From positions 14,618 through 78,617 of the forward strand of contig CAYTJQ010000009.1 in the NCBI GenBank assembly GCA_964438205.1: a stretch of 64,000 nt of DNA, given 5' to 3'. The position numbers were made by a program, and so were the translations under genes. The notes under the pieces were generated by a model. The model was given only the letters and a program-made list of their open reading frames with translations. It was not told the DNA's origin and did not search any database. Source of the DNA: Pseudohaliea sp964438205 (GTDB lineage: Bacteria > Pseudomonadota > Gammaproteobacteria > Pseudomonadales > Halieaceae). Shown in pieces: positions 8,183 through 16,006 of this stretch. Position 1 is the first letter of the stretch. Every line of letters begins with the position of its first letter.

Positions 8183-9533
8183 GGTCTGCGGCCAGGCGGA
8201 TACCGCTGAACTGCCAGCGGTCCGCGGGGTAGAAGAAGTTGCGGTAGCTAGGGCGCAGCTGCCCGCCCGGCGTGACGCAGGCGCCGCCGCGCAGCACCCA
8301 CTGGTTGCACATGAACTTGCCGTTGTACTCGCCGATGGCGCCCTCGCCGGGTGCAAAGCCGGGGTAGGGACCGTACGCACTTGCGGTCCACTGCCAGCAG
8401 GCGCCATAGAACTGCGCCGGGCCCGGCGCCGCGGGCCGGGGGTGCAGCTGGCCCGCCTCGATGCCCAGGGGTTCGGGGGCGAGAGACGCGGCAGCGGTCT
8501 CCCACTCGGCTTCCGTGGGCAGCCGCGCCCCGGCCCAGCGGGCGTAGGCATCGGCCTCGTAGCCGCTCACGTGCACCACCGGCGCCGCCGGGTCCCGGCG
8601 GCGGCGCCCGTAAAGTGTGAACTCGTCGTCGCCGCGCCAGTAGAGCGGTGCCGTCCAGCCCTCGCGCTGGACAAGGTCCCAGCCGTCAGCCAGCCAGAGC
8701 TCGGGGCGCCGATAGCCGCCGTCCGCGACAAAGGCTTCGAACTCGCCGTTGGTCACCAGCCGGCTGGCGAGGCGGAAGGGCTCGAGCCAGCTGCGGTGTC
8801 GCGGCAGCTCGTTGTCGAAGGCGAAGCCGTCACCCGCGTGGCCGGTCTCCACGAGCCCGCCCTCGAAGGGCAGCCAGGTAAGCGGCGGCGCCGCGGCCGC
8901 CGCCAGCGCGGGGGCCTCAGCGAGCGCCGGCGCCAGCGGGTTCGCCGCCAGCGAGTACTTGATGTCCGTATGGAAGAGTTCCTGGTGCTGGCGCTCGTGC
9001 TCGAGACCCAGGCGGCAGCGGGCCGCAACGGCCGGGTCCGCGGCGGGGTCCTCGAGGAGCGGCCGCAGGGCCGCCTCGACGTGTTCCCGGTAGGCCAGCA
9101 CCTCATCGAGGATCGGCCGGGAGAGGAGACCGCGCTGCGCCCGCGGGTACTGCTCACCCACGCCGTTATAGTAGGAGTTGAACAGCACCTCGAAGGCCGG
9201 GTGATAGACCCGGTAAGCGGGGCTGAAAGGGCGAAGAATGAAGGTCTCGAAGAACCAGGTGGTGTGCGCCAGGTGCCACTTGGGCGGGCTCGCAAAGGCG
9301 GCGGCCTGCAGGCCGAAGTCCTCGGCCGCGAGGCCTGCGCACGCCGCCACGGAAGCGGCGCGCGTCGCGGAGAAGGCATCGCCGAGCCACCCGTCGCTGT
9401 CGCGGGGCGTCGCTGGGATGGCGGAGTCGTTCGCTGAAGTGATGACGGCGCCTGCTGTTTCCCGCTGCGGTGAGCCTACCCGGGACCGCCCATGGCGGCG
9501 GCTAGCCGGGCCCGTTCCCGGATAGCATAGCAA
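8175..9533 (-). CDS. egtB: Ergothioneine sulfoxide synthase
   Basis: EgtB is a non-heme iron enzyme that joins hercynine to a thiol substrate (gamma-glutamylcysteine or cysteine) using oxygen. The N-terminal DinB-like domain has the iron ligands: His90 in WHLAHTTWFFE and the HxxxHxE motif at residues 179-185 in LEHERQHQELFH. The C-terminal formylglycine-generating-enzyme-like domain includes LPTEAEWETAA, CWQWTASAY and VLRGGACVTP. The ATG at 9533, preceded by GGGAAAG, is the only obvious upstream start. It adds a poorly conserved N-terminus of about 45 residues, so the true start may be internal. It is the first gene of the four-gene egt operon. Confidence 0.92.
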   Translation of the reverse strand: MLCYPGTGPASRRHGRSRVGSPQRETAGAVITSANDSAIPATPRDSDGWLGDAFSATRAASVAACAGLAAEDFGLQAAAFASPPKWHLAHTTWFFETFILRPFSPAYRVYHPAFEVLFNSYYNGVGEQYPRAQRGLLSRPILDEVLAYREHVEAALRPLLEDPAADPAVAARCRLGLEHERQHQELFHTDIKYSLAANPLAPALAEAPALAAAAAPPLTWLPFEGGLVETGHAGDGFAFDNELPRHRSWLEPFRLASRLVTNGEFEAFVADGGYRRPELWLADGWDLVQREGWTAPLYWRGDDEFTLYGRRRRDPAAPVVHVSGYEADAYARWAGARLPTEAEWETAAASLAPEPLGIEAGQLHPRPAAPGPAQFYGACWQWTASAYGPYPGFAPGEGAIGEYNGKFMCNQWVLRGGACVTPGGQLRPSYRNFFYPADRWQFSGIRLAADHG

Positions 9534-9553
9534 CTTTCCCGGCCTGCGGCAGG

Positions 9554-11137
9554 TCAGTGCTCCCGCGTCGCGCGGAAGTCGATGTCCGGCCAGCGCTCTT
9601 CCATGAGCGACAGGTTGACCCGCGTCGGCGCCAGGTAGGTCAGGTAGCCGCCCCCGTCTTCCGAGAGGTGTTCCGCCGCTTTCTTGCGGAATTCCTCGAG
9701 CTTGCGCGGGTCGTCGCAGTAGACCCAGCGCGCCGTGTAGACGTTCACCGGCTCGTAGAGCGCCTCGACCTTGTACTCGTCCCTGAGCCGGTAGGCGACC
9801 ACGTCGAACTGCAGCTGGCCCACGGCGCCGACGATGAGATCGGTCGAGGTCAGCGGTGCGAAAACCTGCGTCGAACCCTCCTCCGAGAGCTGCTGCAGAC
9901 CCTTCTGCAGCTGCTTCGACTTCATCGGGTCGCGCAGGCGGATGCGCCGGAACAGCTCCGGCGCGAAGTGCGGAATACCGGTGAACTGCAGCGCCTCACC
10001 GCCGGTGAAGGTGTCGCCGATCTGGATCGTGCCGTGGTTGTGAAGGCCGATGATGTCGCCGGCCACGGCCTCCTCGACGAGGGCGCGCTCGCCGGCCTTG
10101 AAGGTCACCGCATCGGCGATGCGGACGTCCTTGCCGATGCGCACGTGACGCATCTTCATGCCCTTCTCGTAACGGCCCGCACAGACACGCAGGAAGGCGA
10201 TGCGGTCCCGGTGCCGCGGGTCCATGTTGGCCTGGATCTTGAAAACGAAGCCGCTGAAGGCGGGCTCCGCGGCGGCGACGGTGCGCGTCGTGGTCTCCCG
10301 GTCGAGGGGGGCCGGCGCCCAGGCCACGAAATCGTCGAGCATCTCGCGCACGCCGAAGTTTGCCAGCGCCGTGCCGAAGAACACCGGCGTCAGCCGCCCG
10401 GCGAGGAACGCCTCGCTGTCGAATTCGTGGCTGGCGCCGCGGACGAGCTCGATTTCGTCGCAGAAGGCATCGTAGTCATCGCCGAGCAGGGTCCGCGCTC
10501 CATCGCTGGCGAGGCCCGCGATGCGCTTATCCGGGTGCAGCTCGCGGCCGTGACCCGGCTCAAAGACATGCACCGTGTCCGTGTACAGGTTGTAGACGCC
10601 GCGGAAGTGACCGCCCATACCGATGGGCCAGTTCACCGGCGCCGCGGCGATACCGAGCACTTCCTCGATCTCGTCGAGCAGCTCGATGGCGTCGCGGATG
10701 TCGCGGTCCAGCTTGTTGACGAAGCTGATGATCGGCGTGTCGCGCAAGCGGCACACGTTCATGAGCTTGATGGTGCGGTCCTCGACGCCCTTGGCGCCGT
10801 CGATGACCATGAGCGCCGAATCCACCGCCGTGAGCGTGCGGTAGGTGTCCTCGGAGAAGTCCTCGTGCCCCGGGGTGTCCAGGAGGTTCACCACGCAGTC
10901 GCGGTAGGGAAACTGCATCACCGAGGAGGTCACGGAGATGCCCCGCTCCTGCTCCATGCTCATCCAGTCCGAGGTGGCGTGCGGCCCCTTCTTCCCCTTC
11001 ACCATGCCCGCGGTCTGGATCACGCTGCCGAGGAGCAGGAGCTTCTCGGTCATGGTGGTCTTGCCCGCGTCCGGGTGGGAGATGATGGCGAAGGTGCGGC
11101 GCCGGGCGACGGCGTCGTTCGCGGCGGTCTCGGTCAT
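9554..11137 (-). CDS. prfC: Peptide chain release factor 3
   Basis: RF3 is the translational GTPase that recycles RF1 and RF2 after termination. The 527-residue protein has the G1 motif SHPDAGKTTMTEKLL (residues 20-34), switch region ERGISVTSSVMQF, G3 LLDTPGHEDFSEDTYR, G4 FVNKLDRD and the RF3-specific C-terminal domain ending in the segment around MEERWPDIDF. Its length is normal. It runs divergently from the regB-like gene and lies just upstream of the egt operon on the same strand (20 bp), so it could contribute transcripts to it, although it is probably an independent gene. Confidence 0.97.
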   Translation of the reverse strand: MTETAANDAVARRRTFAIISHPDAGKTTMTEKLLLLGSVIQTAGMVKGKKGPHATSDWMSMEQERGISVTSSVMQFPYRDCVVNLLDTPGHEDFSEDTYRTLTAVDSALMVIDGAKGVEDRTIKLMNVCRLRDTPIISFVNKLDRDIRDAIELLDEIEEVLGIAAAPVNWPIGMGGHFRGVYNLYTDTVHVFEPGHGRELHPDKRIAGLASDGARTLLGDDYDAFCDEIELVRGASHEFDSEAFLAGRLTPVFFGTALANFGVREMLDDFVAWAPAPLDRETTTRTVAAAEPAFSGFVFKIQANMDPRHRDRIAFLRVCAGRYEKGMKMRHVRIGKDVRIADAVTFKAGERALVEEAVAGDIIGLHNHGTIQIGDTFTGGEALQFTGIPHFAPELFRRIRLRDPMKSKQLQKGLQQLSEEGSTQVFAPLTSTDLIVGAVGQLQFDVVAYRLRDEYKVEALYEPVNVYTARWVYCDDPRKLEEFRKKAAEHLSEDGGGYLTYLAPTRVNLSLMEERWPDIDFRATREH

Positions 11138-11216
11138 GGTGTGCCTGGTTCACGTTTCTCGGGGGGCGCGAGTGTAGCAGAGGGGCGGCGCCCGTGCCCT
11201 CGTGTTCGCTGCTGGC

Positions 11217-11222
11217 TATAAT
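11217..11222 (+). promoter_or_regulatory. Consensus -10 box immediately upstream of the sensor kinase gene
   Basis: A perfect TATAAT lies 6 nt before the kinase ATG at 11229. The segment 17-18 nt upstream gives only GTGCCC/CGTGCC, a poor -35. If this is the working -10, transcription would begin at about the start codon, giving a leaderless mRNA. An activator might then compensate for the weak -35. Confidence 0.4.
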
Positions 11223-11228
11223 CGCGCG

Positions 11229-12557
11229 ATGCTGAGCCCCCACCCGCATCCCGACGCCTACCGCGCCTCCCTCGCCAACCTGCGCAGCCTGCTGGCGATC
11301 CGCACCATCGCCCTCTTCGGCCAGGCCGGGGTCCTCGCCTGGGTGCTCGCGGCCAGCCGCTCCGCTACGAGCCTCGCCGGGCTCAGCGCGAGCCTGGCCC
11401 TCCTCGCCGCCTTCACCGTCGCGACCTTCTGGCGCAGCGGGAAGCCCTGGCCGGTCACCGACGGCGAGTTCTTCGGCCAGCTCCTCGGCGATGTGGTGCT
11501 GTGGAGCGCGCTCATGTATTTCAGCGGCGGCGCCAACAATCCCTTCATTTCCTACTACATCGTGCCCGTGGTGGTCTCCGCCGCGGTCCTGCCCTGGCGC
11601 TACACCTGGCTCGTGACCGGCGCCTCCCTGGTCGCCTACAGCGTGCTGCTCTACGTCTACGTTCCCCTGCCGCTGTTCTCACCGCACGCCGCCATGGGCC
11701 ACGGCGCGACGGGCAACGTGCACACGCTGGGCATGTGGTTCAATTTCCTGTTCAGCGCGGGGCTCATCACTTATTTCGTGGTGCGCATGGGCGCGATCCT
11801 GCGGGCCCAGGCCGCCCGCGACGCCAAGCAGCGGGAGGACCGGTTGCGCAACGACCAGATCATGGCCGTGGCGAGCCTCGCCGCGGGCACGGCGCACGAG
11901 CTGGCCACGCCCCTGGCGACCATGACCGTGACCGTCGATGAGCTGCTCGCGGACCCGGCGCTGGCCGCCGATGCGCGGGCCGACTGCGAGATCCTCCGCG
12001 ACCAGCTGGCGACCTGCCGGAGCACGCTGCGCGCGCTGTCGAGCACCGCGGAGCTGACCTCCGCGACCCGTCCCCGGCGCCAGCGGCTCGATGCCTTTGC
12101 GCGGGAAACGCTGGAGCGCTGGGCCGTGCGCCGGCCGGCCGTGCGCCACGGTTTCGAGTCCCAGGCGGGCCCCGCACCGGCGGTACTCACGGAGCCCACC
12201 CTGGCGCAGGCACTGGAGAACCTGCTCAACAACGCCGCCGACAGCGGCGGCGACCGGGTCGAGGTGAGCACCCGCTGGGATGCGCGCGAAGGCCGGATCA
12301 CGGTCCGCGACAACGGCCCGGGGATCCCCCGGGAACTGCTCGCGGACCCGGGCAAGCCAGTGCTGCTCGGCAGCCGCAAGGGGCTCGGTATCGGCCTCAT
12401 GCTGAGCCACGCGGCAGTGGAACGGCACGGCGGACGCATCGAGCTGCGCAATACCGACGGCGGCAGCGAAGCGCGCCTGGTACTGCCACTCGCGCCGCCG
12501 GGGGAGGCGGACAGCGGCACGACCGGCACGTCGGGAGAAGACGAGGAACAGGCATGA
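11229..12557 (+). CDS. regB: Redox-sensing histidine kinase, RegB/PrrB/ActS type
   Basis: The 442-residue membrane kinase has about six membrane spans (residues 15-190), including the SGGANNPF motif (99-106) that matches the GGxxNPF ubiquinone-sensing loop of RegB. The H-box TAHELATPL gives phospho-acceptor His223. A cysteine sits exactly 40 residues later (Cys263, in ATCRSTL), matching the spacing of RegB His225 and the redox-active Cys265. N, G1 and G2 boxes follow (ENLLNNAAD, RDNGPGIP, GLGIGLMLS). The family senses quinone pool and oxygen and controls respiration, carbon and energy genes. Its stop overlaps the start of the response regulator gene (ATGA). Confidence 0.9.
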   Translation: MLSPHPHPDAYRASLANLRSLLAIRTIALFGQAGVLAWVLAASRSATSLAGLSASLALLAAFTVATFWRSGKPWPVTDGEFFGQLLGDVVLWSALMYFSGGANNPFISYYIVPVVVSAAVLPWRYTWLVTGASLVAYSVLLYVYVPLPLFSPHAAMGHGATGNVHTLGMWFNFLFSAGLITYFVVRMGAILRAQAARDAKQREDRLRNDQIMAVASLAAGTAHELATPLATMTVTVDELLADPALAADARADCEILRDQLATCRSTLRALSSTAELTSATRPRRQRLDAFARETLERWAVRRPAVRHGFESQAGPAPAVLTEPTLAQALENLLNNAADSGGDRVEVSTRWDAREGRITVRDNGPGIPRELLADPGKPVLLGSRKGLGIGLMLSHAAVERHGGRIELRNTDGGSEARLVLPLAPPGEADSGTTGTSGEDEEQA

Positions 12558-13084
12558 GCCAGGAACGGCTGTTGATCGTGGACGACGACCCGGCATTTAC
12601 CCGGATCATGGCGCGCGGCCTCGAGCGCCGCGGCTTCGAGGTACTCGTCTGCAATGACGCGGACGCTGCGCTCGAGCGCAGCGCCGGCTTCGCGCCGAGC
12701 CACATACTCCTCGACCTCAACATGCCGGGCACCTCGGGCCTGGTCGCGCTGCCCGCCCTCCTCGCCTGCGCACCCGGCGCGCGCGTGGTCGTTCTCACCG
12801 GCTACTCGAGCGTCGCCACCGCGGTGGAGGCGACCAAGGCCGGCGCGACCAATTACCTCTGCAAGCCCGCGAGCATCGACGAGATCCTCGCCGCCTTCGG
12901 CGAGACAGAGGCCCCGCCGGTGGCTGTACCCAGCCAGCCCACCTCTCTGGAGCGGTTGGAATGGGAGCACCTGCAGCGGGTGCTCCGGGACCACGACGGC
13001 AATATCTCCGCCACGGCGAGAGCCCTCGGCATGCACCGGCGTACCCTGCAGCGCAAGCTCGCGAAGCGGCCGGTCAAGCACTGA
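12554..13084 (+). CDS. regA: Redox response regulator, RegA/PrrA/ActR type
   Basis: The 176-residue partner of the upstream kinase has a receiver domain with the acidic pocket VDDDP (residues 9-13), phospho-acceptor Asp54 in LLDLNMPGTSG, Thr in VVLTGYSS and Lys in YLCKPAS. A short proline-containing linker leads to a Fis-type helix-turn-helix, ISATARALGMHRRTLQRKL, which is nearly invariant in RegA-family regulators. The ATG overlaps the kinase stop by 4 bp. The 3' end overlaps the convergent lipB gene by 11 bp. Targets cannot be read from this window. Confidence 0.92.
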   Translation: MSQERLLIVDDDPAFTRIMARGLERRGFEVLVCNDADAALERSAGFAPSHILLDLNMPGTSGLVALPALLACAPGARVVVLTGYSSVATAVEATKAGATNYLCKPASIDEILAAFGETEAPPVAVPSQPTSLERLEWEHLQRVLRDHDGNISATARALGMHRRTLQRKLAKRPVKH

Positions 13085-13703
13085 GCGCGGTGAGTTCGTC
13101 CTCTAGGGCGATGAGCAGCGCCTCGCCCACCGCCGCTTCATCCAGCAAGGCAGCCGGCAGCAGAGCGGCCATCGAGGTCACCGCGAGGCCCTCGTAGCCG
13201 CAGGGATTGATGCGGCCGAAAGGCTCGAGGTCGAGATTCACGTTGAGGGCGAGGCCGTGGTAACTGCAGCCCCGGCGCACCCGCAGCCCCAGGGACGCGA
13301 TCTTCGCACCGTCCACGTAGACCCCGGGCCGGGCCGGGTCGGCCGCGCCGTCGATACCGTGGCCGGCGAGCACCGCGACGATGGCACGCTCGATCAGGCT
13401 CACCAGTTCGCGCACGCCGAGGCCGCGACGCTTCAGGTCGATGAGCAGGTAGACCACCCACTGCCCCGGGCCGTGGTAGGTCACCTGGCCGCCGCGATCG
13501 ACCTGCACCACGGGAATATCGCCGGGCGCGAGCACGTGCTCGGCACGGCCGGCCTGGCCCTGGGTAAAGACCCGGGGGTGCTGGAGCAGCCAGAGTTCGT
13601 CGGGGGTGTCCGCGCGGCGCTCGTCCGTGAACCGCCGCATGGCGGCCAGGGTTTCTGCATAATCCGCCTCGCCGAGGCGGCGGTGGCGCAGCCCGGCGCT
13701 CAC
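13074..13703 (-). CDS. lipB: Octanoyl-[acyl-carrier-protein]:protein N-octanoyltransferase
   Basis: LipB transfers octanoate from ACP to lipoyl domains of 2-oxoacid dehydrogenases and the glycine cleavage H protein. The 209-residue protein has VDRGGQVTYHGPGQ, the lysine-containing GAKIASLGLRVRRG and the catalytic Cys in NPCGYEGL. Its length is typical. The start ATG overlaps the stop of the upstream ybeD homologue (ATGA), and it is the last gene of the large minus-strand cluster. No lipA is visible, although it often lies beside lipB; the convergent regA takes its place. Confidence 0.95.
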   Translation of the reverse strand: MSAGLRHRRLGEADYAETLAAMRRFTDERRADTPDELWLLQHPRVFTQGQAGRAEHVLAPGDIPVVQVDRGGQVTYHGPGQWVVYLLIDLKRRGLGVRELVSLIERAIVAVLAGHGIDGAADPARPGVYVDGAKIASLGLRVRRGCSYHGLALNVNLDLEPFGRINPCGYEGLAVTSMAALLPAALLDEAAVGEALLIALEDELTALSA

Positions 13704-13969
13704 AGCACCATCTGCACGTGGCCCGTCGCCATGAGGTCCCGGTGCAGGGCCTGGAGCTGCTCCGGGCCGGTGGCGATGATGGTGACAGTCATGGCCAGGA
13801 AAGTGCCGTTGCGGCTGTCGCGGATGCTGATGCCGGCCTGGTCGAAGCCCGGTGCATGGCGCTCGAACACGGCGACGACGGCGTCCTGCATGCCCTCGCT
13901 GTTACGGCCGAGTACCTTGATGGGATACTCGCAGGGAAATTCGATTTTCGGCGGTTCCTGCTCCGTCAC
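13700..13969 (-). CDS. YbeD family protein (DUF493)
   Basis: The 89-residue cytoplasmic protein belongs to the DUF493/YbeD family, with EFPCEYPIKVLG near the N-terminus, and ISIRDSRNGTFLAMTVTI and ELMATGHV-like spacing at the end. The fold resembles the ACT/regulatory domains of serine dehydratase, and the function is unsettled. I choose the GTG at 13969 because GAGGTGG lies 6 nt upstream and it starts 8 bp after dacA ends. A longer frame would overlap dacA. The constant position between dacA and lipB suggests a role tied to cell wall or lipoylation. Confidence 0.85.
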   Translation of the reverse strand: MTEQEPPKIEFPCEYPIKVLGRNSEGMQDAVVAVFERHAPGFDQAGISIRDSRNGTFLAMTVTIIATGPEQLQALHRDLMATGHVQMVL

Positions 13970-13977
13970 CGGCCACC

Positions 13978-15147
13978 TCAGGCGCCGAAGAGGCGCGCGA
14001 GCCACATGAGGATGATGTCCCAGAGGCGCGCGAAGAAACCACCGGGCTCCACGGCCTCGAGCGCGACCACGGGGCCCTGGTGGAGGAGTTCGCCGTCGAG
14101 CAGGAGGGTCAGCGTACCGACGCTGTCGCCAACGGCCAGCGGCGCCTCGATGTCGTCGACCAGGGCCACGCGCTGCTCCACCTGCTGGCGCTTGCCCCGG
14201 GGCAGCGTGAGCACGATCTCCTCGACAACGCCGACGGACGCGTAGTCCACCCGGCCCTTCCAGACCCGCGGCTTCTCGAGCTCCTCGCCCGCATCGAGGA
14301 GACGGGCCGTCTCGTAGAAACGGAAGCCGTAGTTGAGGAGGCTGCGGGTCTCGTTCTTGCGCGCCGTGGGGCTGCTGGTGCCGAGGACGACGGAAATGAG
14401 CCGCATGTCGCCGCGCTTCGCCGAAGCCACGAGCCCGTAGCCGGCCTCGCTGGTGTAGCCGGTCTTCAGGCCGTCGACGGACGGGTCCTCGCGCAGCAGC
14501 TTGTTGCGGTTGTATTGCTTGATGTCGTTGTAGGTGTAGTCGAGTTCCTTGTAGCGCGCGTAGTGCTCCGGGAAGCTGCGGATGATCGCGGCGGACAGCT
14601 TGGCGAGATCCCGTGCGGTGGTGTAGTGGTTCGGGTCCGGCAGCCCGTGGGAATTCGTGAAGTGACTGTTGCTGAGGCCAAGGCGCTCGGCGTGCTGGTT
14701 CATGAGTTCGGCGAAGGCCTCCTCGCTGCCGGCGATGTGCTCGGCGACGGCCACGGTCGCGTCGTTGCCGGAGGAGATGACGATGCCGCGCTCCAGTTCA
14801 CCGATGGTCACATCCTTGCCGGGCTCGATCCACATCAGGGAGGAACCGTTGAAGACCGGGTTCTGCGACCAGGAGTTTTCGCTTATCACCACCTGCTCGT
14901 CGCGCGAAAGCCGTCCCTCGGCGATCTCGTTGGCCAGCACGTAGCTGGTCATGAGCTTGGTCAGGCTGGCCGGCGGCAGCGTCGCGTCGGGGTTGTCCCT
15001 GGCGATGACGAAGCCGGTTGCGGCATCGACGAGGATGAAGGCCTCCGCGGCGACCTGGGGCGGCGCGGGCACGATGCTCTGGGCCTGGCCCTGCACGGCC
15101 AGCAGCAGGCCGAGGATGGCGAAGGCGAGTCGACGCATGGCAGGCAA
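13978..15147 (-). CDS. dacA: D-alanyl-D-alanine carboxypeptidase (PBP5/6 type)
   Basis: This periplasmic low-molecular-mass penicillin-binding protein trims the terminal D-Ala from peptidoglycan stem peptides. The 389-residue protein has a signal peptide (RRLAFAILGLLLAVQGQAQ), the active-site SLTK (Ser61/Lys64), SGN in ISSGNDATVAV and KTG in LKTGYTSEAGYG. A PBP5 C-terminal beta domain follows, and the C-terminus ends in an amphipathic aromatic helix (FFARLWDIILMWLARLF) typical of the membrane anchor of PBP5. A second in-frame ATG three codons in could be the start. Confidence 0.95.
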   Translation of the reverse strand: MPAMRRLAFAILGLLLAVQGQAQSIVPAPPQVAAEAFILVDAATGFVIARDNPDATLPPASLTKLMTSYVLANEIAEGRLSRDEQVVISENSWSQNPVFNGSSLMWIEPGKDVTIGELERGIVISSGNDATVAVAEHIAGSEEAFAELMNQHAERLGLSNSHFTNSHGLPDPNHYTTARDLAKLSAAIIRSFPEHYARYKELDYTYNDIKQYNRNKLLREDPSVDGLKTGYTSEAGYGLVASAKRGDMRLISVVLGTSSPTARKNETRSLLNYGFRFYETARLLDAGEELEKPRVWKGRVDYASVGVVEEIVLTLPRGKRQQVEQRVALVDDIEAPLAVGDSVGTLTLLLDGELLHQGPVVALEAVEPGGFFARLWDIILMWLARLFGA

Positions 15148-15235
15148 TCCCCCGATGGCTAGGAGCGCGCGATGTTACCGCATGGCCCGGGCCAGCGAAA
15201 GGAAGCCCCCCGCAGCGCCCGGCGGAGCGCCGACT

Positions 15236-16006
15236 TCAGGGCAGGGCCTGCCCGGGGTCCAGCCCTCGGGAGCGCAGGAGCGCGCGCACGGACTCCAGGT
15301 GCGCCTCGTCGCGCACGGGCCCGACACGCACCCGGTTCAGCGCGCGGCCGTGCACCTCGACCGGTGTCACCGTCACCGGCGCGTCGACCAGCGCCGCCAC
15401 CTGGGCCCGCAGGCTCTCGGCCGTCTCCTGGCTGGAGAACGCACCGAGCTGCAAGTAGCGGTAGACACCGGCCTCGCTGTCGCGGCGATCGTCGACGCCG
15501 GCGAGGGCGAGGGCCTCCAGGCGCACCGGCGCGGTCCCCGCCTCGGCGAAGCCCAGGCGCACGGCGGCACCGTAGCTCAGGTCGATGACCCGTTCCGCGT
15601 GAAAGGGGCCGCGATCGTTCACGCGCACCACCATGGAACGCCCGTTGGCGAGATTGGTGACCCGGAGGTAGGAGGGAATGGGCAGCGTCCGGTGGGCTGC
15701 CGTGGGACCATACAGATCATAGGGCTCGCCGTTGGCGGTCTCGCGGCCGTGGAACCGCGTCCCGTACCAGGAGGCGATACCCTCGGCACGGTAGCCCGCC
15801 GCCGTCGGCAGCACGCGATAGGTCTCGCCGTTTACCACGTAGGGGCTGCTGTTCCCGGCGCGCAGGATGGGCTCGGCACGGGGCACCGCATCCGGCACCT
15901 CGTGCGCCGCGATGGGCCTCAGCGGCGCGCCGTCGGGCGGCTCCGGGACGCTGCAGCCGCCGAGACCGACGAGCAGCAGGCAGCCCAGGCCCCAGGGCAG
16001 GCTCAC
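15236..16006 (-). CDS. rlpA: Septal ring lytic transglycosylase RlpA, lipoprotein with SPOR domain
   Basis: The 256-residue lipoprotein has a signal peptide ending in the lipobox LGGC (Cys18). A double-psi beta-barrel RlpA domain follows: GIASWYGTRFHGRETANGE, VTNLANGRSMVVRVNDRGPF and RVIDLSYGAA. The C-terminal SPOR domain (YRYLQLGAFSSQETAESLRA, RVRVGPV) targets it to denuded septal glycan. In Pseudomonas RlpA cleaves glycan lacking stem peptides. The start overlaps the mltB stop by 4 bp. The active-site His/Asp region is present in the visible FHGRE and VNDRGPF motifs. Confidence 0.95.
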   Translation of the reverse strand: MSLPWGLGCLLLVGLGGCSVPEPPDGAPLRPIAAHEVPDAVPRAEPILRAGNSSPYVVNGETYRVLPTAAGYRAEGIASWYGTRFHGRETANGEPYDLYGPTAAHRTLPIPSYLRVTNLANGRSMVVRVNDRGPFHAERVIDLSYGAAVRLGFAEAGTAPVRLEALALAGVDDRRDSEAGVYRYLQLGAFSSQETAESLRAQVAALVDAPVTVTPVEVHGRALNRVRVGPVRDEAHLESVRALLRSRGLDPGQALP

